DNA from: Paraburkholderia bryophila
GTDB taxonomy: Bacteria > Pseudomonadota > Gammaproteobacteria > Burkholderiales > Burkholderiaceae
Assembly: GCF_003269035.1 (NCBI RefSeq)
Contig: NZ_QLTK01000011.1
Location: forward strand, 62,001 to 126,000
Direction: 5' to 3'
Length of the DNA: 64,000 nt
The notes below the pieces were generated by a model. It made no database searches. It saw only the letters and a list, made by a program, of their open reading frames with translations, and was not told where the DNA came from. Shown here piece by piece: positions 34,497 to 41,290 of the stretch (the first letter of the stretch is position 1; the number at the start of each line of letters is the position of its first letter). The translations under genes and the position numbers were made by a program.

Positions 34497-35900
34497 ATGA
34501 GAACCATCGACAACACCATGGGGGACCGCAGCAGCGCCGGTGTCTCAGGCCCCGTGACCCGGGGCTCGATCATCGCGCGTCTGGAGCGTTTGCCCGGCAA
34601 CGCGATGCAGGTACGCGCGCGCATTCTGATCGGCCTCGCGACGTTCTTCGACGGCTTCGACGTGATCGCCATCGCGGCCACCTTGCCGATCCTGATCGCG
34701 AAGTGGCATCTGACGCCCTGGGAGATCGGCTTTCTGATCGGCTCCGGTTCGGTCGGGCAACTGATCGGCGCGTTCGTGTTTCCGTGGTATGCCGAACGCA
34801 AAGGTCGCGTGAAGGCGATTGCGTTGAGTTCGGGGATTATCGGCGTTACCAGTATTGCGTGCGGTTTTGCGCCGACGTTTGCCGCCTTCCTGGTGCTGCG
34901 CGTGATTCAGGGTTTGGGGCTTGGCGGCGAACTGCCGGTGGCCGCGACTTACATCAACGAGATCAGCCGTGCGCATGGACGTGGCCGTTTCGTGCTGCTG
35001 TATGAAATCGTTTTTCCGGTGGGACTGCTGGCGTCGAATGCGTTGGGCGCGTGGATCGTGCCGCGCTTCGGCTGGCAGGTCATGTACTTTATCGGTGGCA
35101 TGCCGTTGATTCTGTTCTTCGTGTTGCGCAAGCTCGTGCCGGAATCGCCGCGCTGGCTCGCAGAACGTGAACGGATGGCCGACGCCGACGCCGCCGTGCA
35201 TGCGTTCGAACGTGCCGCGAAGGGGCCGTTGCCGCCGGTGACGCAGTCGGCTGAGTTCGAAGCGATGGTCAATCGTCACCCGAAGCGCCGCATGAGCGAC
35301 CTGTTCGGTCCGGCGTATCTGAAGCGCACGCTTGCCGTGGCGATGCTGTGGGTGACCTGCGGCTTCATTCAGTACGGTCTGTCGACTTGGCTGCCGACGA
35401 TTTATCGCACGGTTTATCACGCGCCGCTGCAACTGGCGCTGAACCTGGCGGTGGCGGCTTCTGTGCTGGGCGTAGTGGGGTCGCTGACGTGTGCGTTGCT
35501 GGTCGACAAGGTGGGCCGCAAGCCGATTATCAATCTGTCGTTCGTGGCCTGCGCGATTTCGTTGCTGCTGGCAGGCGTGTTCCACGATGCGTCGGTGTAC
35601 GTGGTGGCGACGTGCTGTGCGTTCTCGCTCGGCTTCCTGGCTTGCGGTTTTATCACGGCGTATGTGTACACGCCGGAGTTGTATCCGACCAGTATCCGTG
35701 CAATGGGTTGCGGCGTTGGCGGCGCGTGGCTCAAGGTGGCGGCGATTTTCGCGCCGGCTATCGTGTCGAAGACGATGATCGGCGGTAACTTGCAGGTGGC
35801 GTTTTATATTCTCGCGGCGGTGCCTTTCGTCGCGGCGATTGCGGTGCATTTTCTGGGGATCGAGACCAAGGGGAAGGTGCTAGAGCAGTTGGAGGCTTGA
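34497..35900 (+). CDS. MFS transporter, aromatic acid:H+ symporter type (AAHS)
   Basis: About 467 residues, twelve predicted membrane segments. The GFDVIAIAATLP motif in helix 1, the WYAERKGRVKA loop and the VYTPELYPTSIRAMGCGVG motif are typical of AAHS carriers for hydroxybenzoate-like acids. It would import the substrate of the pathway. Start chosen at the ATG at 34497; a TTG at 34464 is also in frame. A terminator follows and closes the operon. Confidence 0.92.
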   Translation: MRTIDNTMGDRSSAGVSGPVTRGSIIARLERLPGNAMQVRARILIGLATFFDGFDVIAIAATLPILIAKWHLTPWEIGFLIGSGSVGQLIGAFVFPWYAERKGRVKAIALSSGIIGVTSIACGFAPTFAAFLVLRVIQGLGLGGELPVAATYINEISRAHGRGRFVLLYEIVFPVGLLASNALGAWIVPRFGWQVMYFIGGMPLILFFVLRKLVPESPRWLAERERMADADAAVHAFERAAKGPLPPVTQSAEFEAMVNRHPKRRMSDLFGPAYLKRTLAVAMLWVTCGFIQYGLSTWLPTIYRTVYHAPLQLALNLAVAASVLGVVGSLTCALLVDKVGRKPIINLSFVACAISLLLAGVFHDASVYVVATCCAFSLGFLACGFITAYVYTPELYPTSIRAMGCGVGGAWLKVAAIFAPAIVSKTMIGGNLQVAFYILAAVPFVAAIAVHFLGIETKGKVLEQLEA

Positions 35901-35962
35901 GGTTTGGTCGTGTAATGAGTTTGGTGGGCGGTGATGTGTTGTACCGCAATGGTAGGAAGGCG

Positions 35963-35995
35963 AAGGGCGCACCGGGTGGTGCGCCCTTTGTTTTT
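35963..35995 (+). terminator. Terminator of the catabolic operon
   Basis: Perfect arms aagggcgcacc / ggtgcgccctt with loop gggt, then a T-rich tract interrupted by one G. Confidence 0.88.
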
Positions 35996-36031
35996 GGGGT
36001 GATCCTCACTCGTGGTTCGACTACTTTCTGA

Positions 36032-37840
36032 TCAGATCATCGGAATCTGCCCCGGTAGCTGACTACCGCGCGCCAGTTCAGCGCCGTTCTGTTGCGATAT
36101 CAGGACCAGTTGTGCGAAGCTGTTTATCGGCGCGTATCGCACGAGTACGCTTTCGAGCACGCGCACGAAGGTGCTGATCGCATGGCCGGCGAAGGCGGCG
36201 TCGTCGATTGTGACCCGCACGCGGATACCCCGCACCATCATCGGCGACGGCTTCATCGGCATCCACTCCATGACGGATTCGCGCGCGAGCCCGACGATCC
36301 CTTCGATATGCCTGGCGGTGGCGGTTGAGGGCGAAGATACGTGCTGGGCGAGTAGTCCCTTCAGCGCGGGCAACCCGGACTGGTCGAGGCTCACGGGTCC
36401 GGCCGAGATCATCGAAAGCAGCTTCCACAGCCTTCCCCGGGTGACGGCAAGCGGCAGACTTGCGCCCGGACGTCGCAACATCATGATCGAGCCCGCCAGT
36501 GCCTTGTCACCATAGATCAGGTCACCAGCGGGATTGCCGAATGAGAGCGACGCCGGCAGATTGCCATTCGTGCACGTCAGCTCGGCATCGATCTGCTCCG
36601 CGGAAGGCTGCACCGGCTCACCGTCACGGTCTATCAGCGAAAGCAGCGTGCCCTGCCCGGCAGTGAAACGGCCGGGCCGCGTATCGCGTTCGGCCAGCCA
36701 GTAGAGGTTCCCGCCATGGGATAGGGACGGGTACGACTCGATGTGGGTGACCACGCTACCTTGGGTGGCGCGAACGGCATCGACCGAATAGACCGCTACC
36801 TCCAGCGCATTCAATGCCTGCGGCACAACCGGATAGAAAGACATCGGGGTGTCTTTCAGGGAGACGGGTTCGGCGGGCCGTCTGAACAGGTTGACGACCG
36901 GTGTGCAGAAGAGCCTGAAATTTGCGGCGGCAAGACAGTGCATGGCGCGCGCCGTGGCGCTGTCCCGATGAAGACCACTGACAGGCAAGTGCAGGCTCAA
37001 CCGCTCGCACGGACCGGTCTTTCGTCGGAGTGCGGCGAAATCGATGTCGATGAAGTCGAACCGGTCTGGGAATGCGAAATACTCGAGAAGAAGCCGGAAC
37101 GGGGACTGCCCGCCGTCCGCTCGTTCGATCAGTGCTTCATCGTTGCCGAAACCCGCCGCAGACAGCGGTACGGTGGGTAGTTCGATCCAGCGCCCGTTAC
37201 CGTCGGCTTCGACAAAGGCGACCTTCGCGCGCTGCAGCAGTGTGTCGATTGTCGCGGCGACCGTAGTTCGCGGCCCTTCCACGAACACCCGGACCGTTTG
37301 CGGAATCGCCGTGCCTAGCTGCTGCCCAGGTGAGAGTGCGGCGAGGCTGAGCGTCATCACCCCGGTCGTGTTCTGCGACAACTGCACGTTGGCCGGCGCG
37401 GTCGCGTTCGGATCATAGCGCGCGTGCGAAATGCGCAAGGGCGCCAGCACCACCTGGTGCGCAGTGCGGAAACAGTACTCGCTGCCCCGCGCCTTGAGCT
37501 CAACGCCACGTCTGATCACAAAGGGCTCCGTCAGCTTCTCCAGCGCGCTGCTGCCCATGAACTGGGCGATCGAACAGGACGGAAACGGGCGCAGGTATTC
37601 GGGATAGAGGACTTCCAGTAACGCGCGGGCGAACTCCGGAACCTCGTCATTGATCCGGGCGTTACTCCTCGCATTGAGCAGAGCGGCCGACTGGATCATC
37701 CGTTCGACATGCAGATCTTCCGAGTGATCACCCGATATGGCGAGTCTCGCTGCTACCTTGGGAAAGTGCTGTGCAAATCTGCCGAGGGAGCCGCGCAGCA
37801 GCGCCAGCTCGTGTTCGTAGTCGGGTAACAGTTCGTCCAT
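36032..37840 (-). CDS. tssF: TssF-type T6SS baseplate protein (orphan)
   Basis: 602 residues, full length for TssF/VasA/ImpG. It begins DELLPDYEHELALLRGSLGRFAQ and has the typical MIQSAALLNARSNARINDEVPEFARALLEVLYPEYLRP region, GVELKARGSEYCFRTAHQV and a C-terminal MVRGIRVRVTIDDAAFAG part. TssF forms a baseplate wedge with TssE, TssG and TssK, none of which is nearby. It is instead the last gene after PAAR, Tla3, Tle3 and VgrG genes. May be a specialised copy that fits this tip. A 160-base gap separates it from PAAR. Confidence 0.9.
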   Translation of the reverse strand: MDELLPDYEHELALLRGSLGRFAQHFPKVAARLAISGDHSEDLHVERMIQSAALLNARSNARINDEVPEFARALLEVLYPEYLRPFPSCSIAQFMGSSALEKLTEPFVIRRGVELKARGSEYCFRTAHQVVLAPLRISHARYDPNATAPANVQLSQNTTGVMTLSLAALSPGQQLGTAIPQTVRVFVEGPRTTVAATIDTLLQRAKVAFVEADGNGRWIELPTVPLSAAGFGNDEALIERADGGQSPFRLLLEYFAFPDRFDFIDIDFAALRRKTGPCERLSLHLPVSGLHRDSATARAMHCLAAANFRLFCTPVVNLFRRPAEPVSLKDTPMSFYPVVPQALNALEVAVYSVDAVRATQGSVVTHIESYPSLSHGGNLYWLAERDTRPGRFTAGQGTLLSLIDRDGEPVQPSAEQIDAELTCTNGNLPASLSFGNPAGDLIYGDKALAGSIMMLRRPGASLPLAVTRGRLWKLLSMISAGPVSLDQSGLPALKGLLAQHVSSPSTATARHIEGIVGLARESVMEWMPMKPSPMMVRGIRVRVTIDDAAFAGHAISTFVRVLESVLVRYAPINSFAQLVLISQQNGAELARGSQLPGQIPMI

Positions 37841-38000
37841 CGGGAATTGCGTCAGGGCGTGTCAGGGCGCATCGGGACACAGGAAAGCTGCATCTTGCGA
37901 ACGTGGACGGCGCACCGTGACGACGTGCAACCCGATGATGAGCGGCACGCTAGCGCGGTGTCTGTGGGAACATCAATCAAGGTGGGCGGGAGCAGGGCGG

Positions 38001-38258
38001 TCACTCTCGCCCGGAAGACGGCAGGCTCGAGATCAGCGTCGCGCCGCATGATGTTTTATGACCTTCGAAAGCGCCCGGTTCGTTGTCCACGATGAAATCC
38101 GTATCGCCCTCGGCGATGACGCATTCTCCGTGGAGAGGACAGGTACAGCGATCGCCCTTGCGGGAAACCGCTCGCCCCATGACCTCGCTGTGGGCCGCCC
38201 CGGTTTCCACGCGACCGCCGTGGCTATGCGGATCGCCGACACGAATAATGCCTCGCAT
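38001..38258 (-). CDS. PAAR-domain T6SS spike tip
   Basis: 85 residues. MRGIIRVGDPHSHGG and KGDRCTCPLHGECVIAEGD are hallmarks of PAAR proteins, which cap the VgrG trimer and bind a metal with His and Cys. No effector extension. It lies 9 bases after the Tla3-like gene. A degraded second copy is at 39713. Confidence 0.93.
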   Translation of the reverse strand: MRGIIRVGDPHSHGGRVETGAAHSEVMGRAVSRKGDRCTCPLHGECVIAEGDTDFIVDNEPGAFEGHKTSCGATLISSLPSSGRE

Positions 38259-38265
38259 GGTTTGT

Positions 38266-39690
38266 CCTCAGTACGAATAGCCCTGCATGCCGTACTTCGT
38301 GTCGTAGCGGCGTCCCCACCACGGCAGATACGCATTGTCTTCACCACGCGCGCGGAACCAGTCCTGGTCCGGATCGATCGGGGTGAGCTTCGACGGCGGC
38401 AGGATCACGACTGCGGTCGGATGATTCGGGTCCGTGGTCCCCGCAACCAGCGCATTGCCGCCGAAGTGATTGATCCGGCCGATCGCGAGCGCAATGTCCG
38501 TGAGGGCTGTGCCCGCGCCCATGTCGCCGAGCAGTGCCGGCGTGTTGAAAGTCTGCTTCCCGTAGTCGAATTCCGGCAGCGTTTCGGTCAGTGTCTGCGA
38601 GAGCGATCCGAGGCGCGTCGATGCGGCTTCGCCGCCCTTGCCCGCGTCGTGCACGACGAACTGGAGGCTCGCGGGATCGATGTTCGCGTTGTTGGCGGCC
38701 TGGGCGATCGTGGCCTTCCACGCCTGCACGGCGCGGGTCGTGCCGGTCTTCGCTTCGTAGTCGCTTACATTGCCTGTCGCGGCGCGGCCGATCCAGGCGA
38801 GCGGCTCACGCTCGGTCTTCAGGTCAGGGCCTGCCAGAAACAGCAGGGTGAGGTTTTCGTTTATCTGCTGGTCTTTGGGCGGGAAGCTCGGCGCGTCCCA
38901 GTTCATCACCCACACGCTTTCTTGCGGGTGTGATTGCAGGTAGTCGAGCGCCGCGTTCAGCGACGTGAAGCCGGCGTTGGCGCCACCAACGTGCACGCGA
39001 ACGTCAGGTGGCGTGTCTTTGCTCCAAAGATCCGTGAAATTCGGGTTACCGATGTTGAATTCAGACGCGATCTCCTTTGCCAGATAAGGTCCAGCGTTGC
39101 CTGGGGTCAATCTATTGGGAATTGCCAGTTCGACATGAATGCCAGCCAACTCTCGCCAATGTTTCTTTCTGGATGATTGAACGGTGTAAAAGTAACGCTG
39201 ATTCATCACATATTTTGTGCCAAACAGAACAAGTAATTTATCTATGTATTTTTCATAGAATCCTTGGAATGTCTCCCGCCCATCGCTGCCATTCGCAATT
39301 CCTGCAACGGGCTGGATCGTCGTAAAGCTCTTCGGATCTGTTCTCACCATGTCGTCGTTCTTGTTTGGCTTGACAAGGCCCATCGTCCAAAGCAATTGCC
39401 ATTCAGTCGGATAATCCCGCCGCTGCAACGGATTCATCCATTCGAGACCCACGACTTGCGCCAAAAACGGTTTTGCAGATGCGGTGGCAACTGCAGACGT
39501 TGTCCCACTGATTTCCGCTGCCTGTGCTTTCGTGAACATCAGCATGGCAATGCCCGCAAGCAAAAGTAATGCGCCCGATCGTTTGATGCTTTCTCTCATG
39601 CTCTAGCCGTCCATGTCATTCTGATACTGGTGTGCTCTGATGAGCGTCATCGCTGCGTGTCCCGGTCACGTCGAAATCAACGATTTCATA
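38266..39690 (-). repeat. Duplicated Tla3 unit, copy A
   Basis: Together with copy B (39793-41290) it forms a tandem repeat offset by exactly 1527 bases through the tla3 coding region. Near identity covers about 38266-39007 (the 3' half of the gene); similarity falls in 39010-39300, then rises again to the start of the gene. Upstream leader sequence, including the tract around tgtcattc and gtcgaaatcaa, is also shared but has a deletion of about 40 bases in this copy. Confidence 0.85.
38268..39599 (-). CDS. Tla3-like (DUF2875) T6SS adaptor, copy A
   Basis: 443 residues with an N-terminal signal-type hydrophobic segment (about 8-28, ending AQAAE). The rest resembles DUF2875 proteins such as Tla3, which in Pseudomonas aeruginosa loads the Tle3 lipase onto VgrG. 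The segment FLAQVVGLEWMNPLQRRDYP and the C-terminal GGNALVAGTTDPNHP part are shared with copy B. Compared with copy B it lacks the first 41 residues, because the leader has been shortened and a stop interrupts it. The central part (about 125-205) differs strongly from copy B. Confidence 0.85.
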   Translation of the reverse strand: MRESIKRSGALLLLAGIAMLMFTKAQAAEISGTTSAVATASAKPFLAQVVGLEWMNPLQRRDYPTEWQLLWTMGLVKPNKNDDMVRTDPKSFTTIQPVAGIANGSDGRETFQGFYEKYIDKLLVLFGTKYVMNQRYFYTVQSSRKKHWRELAGIHVELAIPNRLTPGNAGPYLAKEIASEFNIGNPNFTDLWSKDTPPDVRVHVGGANAGFTSLNAALDYLQSHPQESVWVMNWDAPSFPPKDQQINENLTLLFLAGPDLKTEREPLAWIGRAATGNVSDYEAKTGTTRAVQAWKATIAQAANNANIDPASLQFVVHDAGKGGEAASTRLGSLSQTLTETLPEFDYGKQTFNTPALLGDMGAGTALTDIALAIGRINHFGGNALVAGTTDPNHPTAVVILPPSKLTPIDPDQDWFRARGEDNAYLPWWGRRYDTKYGMQGYSY

Positions 39691-39712
39691 CGACGCACCC
39701 AACACGACGCTC

Positions 39713-39794
39713 ATTCTGTGGAGAGAGCAGGTAGGTACAACGGTCACCCTTTCGGGAGATCGCTCGCCGCGCCATGACCTCGTTGTGTGCCGCC
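39713..39794 (-). pseudogene. Remnant of a second PAAR gene
   Basis: On the minus strand it encodes HNEVMARRAISRKGDRCTY, matching residues of the intact PAAR protein (HSEVMGRAVSRKGDRCTC). About 70 bases holding the start codon and first 20 or so codons are missing directly after the tla3 stop, and the 3' end runs straight into leader sequence of copy A. It explains how the tla3-PAAR unit was duplicated. Confidence 0.8.
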
Positions 39795-41290
39795 TCAGTA
39801 CGAATAGCCCTGCATGCCGTACTTCGTGTCGTAGCGGCGTCCCCACCACGGCAGGTATGCGTTGTCTTCACCGCGCGCGCGGAACCAGTCCTGGTCCGGA
39901 TCGATCGGGGTGAGCTTCGACGGCGGCAGGATCACGATTGCGGTCGGATGGTTCGGGTCTGTGGTGCCTGCAACCAGCGCATTGCCGCCGAAGTGATTGA
40001 TCCGCCCGATCGCGAGCGCAATGTCCGTGAGGGCCGTGCCCGCGCCCATGTCGCCGAGTAGTGCCGGCGTGTTGAACGTCTGCTTCCCGTAGTCGAATTC
40101 CGGCAGCGTTTCGGTCAGTGTCTGCGAGAGCGATCCGAGGCGCGTCGATGCGGCTTCGCCGCCCTTGCCCGCGTCGTGCACGACGAACTGCAAGCTCGCG
40201 GGATCGACATTCGCATTCTGGGCCGCCTGGGCAATCGTGCTCTTCCAGGCTTGCACAGCGCGGGTCGTGCCCGCCTTCGCTTCGTAGTCGCTCACAGTGC
40301 CTGTCGCGGCGCGGCCGATCCAGGCGAGCGGCTCACGCTCGGTCTTCAGGTCAGGGCCTGCTAGAAACAGTAGGGTGAGGTTTTCGTTTATCTGCTGGTC
40401 TTTGGGCGGGAAGCTCGGCGCGTCCCAGTTCATCACCCACACGCTTTCTTGCGGGTGTGATTGCAGGTAGTCGAGCGCCGCGTTCAGCGATGTGAAGCCG
40501 GCGTTGGCGCTACCAACGTGCACGCGAACGTCAGCGGGCAGATCCTTGCTCCACAGATCTTTCGCGGATTGATTGCCGATTTCAAAAAAATCTTTTATTT
40601 GATATTCCAAATAACCTTGCGCTTCCTTGGGGCTAAGACGAGCAGGAATCGCTAATTCGACACGGATACCCGCTAGCTCCCTCCAGTGACGACGATTCTC
40701 GGGCTGAACCGTATAGAAATAGTGGCCATTCATCACGTATTTTGTGGCAAATAGGACCAGAAGAATTTCAATGTATTTTTCATAAAAACCATCAAAACTC
40801 TCTCTACCGTCGTTGCCATTTGCAATTCCTGCAACCGGTTGGATCGTTGTAAAACTCTTTGGATCTGTTCTCACCATATCGTCGTTCTTGTTCGGCTTGA
40901 CAAGGCCCATGGTCCACAACAATTGCCATTCGGTCGGATAATCCCGACGCTGCAACGGATTCATCCATTCGAGACCTACGACCTGCGCCAGGAAAGGTTT
41001 TGCAGACGCCACAGGAACTGTGTACGTCGTTGCGCTCGCTTCCGCCGCCTGCGCGGCCGACACCGACCATGCTGTTGTGAACGCCAGCATGGCAATGCCT
41101 GTCAGCAACGGTAATGCGACCAGTCGTTTCATGCTTTCTCTCATACTCCAGACATCCATGTCATTCCGATAGTAATGTGCGCTGATAAGCGCCACACTTG
41201 TTACCAGGAGGACGGTGACAAACGTTACCGTCAATCGTCTCGGCCAGGTCGAAATCAAAAATCTCATACGACCTCCCCGACAACCAGAAT
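39793..41290 (-). repeat. Duplicated Tla3 unit, copy B
   Basis: Partner of the repeat at 38266-39690; near identity from 39793 to about 40534. Confidence 0.85.
39795..41267 (-). CDS. Tla3-like (DUF2875) T6SS adaptor, copy B (longer)
   Basis: 490 residues. It begins with a membrane segment (about 11-30), followed by a second hydrophobic stretch (about 49-72), then the DUF2875-like region: VGLEWMNPLQRRDYP, YEKYIEILLVLFATKYVMN and a C-terminal half almost identical to copy A. The ATG at 41267 overlaps the effector stop codon (ATGA) and follows GGGGAGG, so translation is coupled to the Tle3-like gene. That makes it the more likely original adaptor. The presence of signal-like segments is odd for a cytosolic adaptor and would also suit a periplasmic immunity role. 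Confidence 0.85.
   Translation of the reverse strand: MRFLISTWPRRLTVTFVTVLLVTSVALISAHYYRNDMDVWSMRESMKRLVALPLLTGIAMLAFTTAWSVSAAQAAEASATTYTVPVASAKPFLAQVVGLEWMNPLQRRDYPTEWQLLWTMGLVKPNKNDDMVRTDPKSFTTIQPVAGIANGNDGRESFDGFYEKYIEILLVLFATKYVMNGHYFYTVQPENRRHWRELAGIRVELAIPARLSPKEAQGYLEYQIKDFFEIGNQSAKDLWSKDLPADVRVHVGSANAGFTSLNAALDYLQSHPQESVWVMNWDAPSFPPKDQQINENLTLLFLAGPDLKTEREPLAWIGRAATGTVSDYEAKAGTTRAVQAWKSTIAQAAQNANVDPASLQFVVHDAGKGGEAASTRLGSLSQTLTETLPEFDYGKQTFNTPALLGDMGAGTALTDIALAIGRINHFGGNALVAGTTDPNHPTAIVILPPSKLTPIDPDQDWFRARGEDNAYLPWWGRRYDTKYGMQGYSY

Noticed and set aside
38266..41290. Tandem repeat considered as a CRISPR or transposon
   Set aside because: It is a gene-scale duplication of protein-coding units without short spacers, transposase or terminal inverted repeats.
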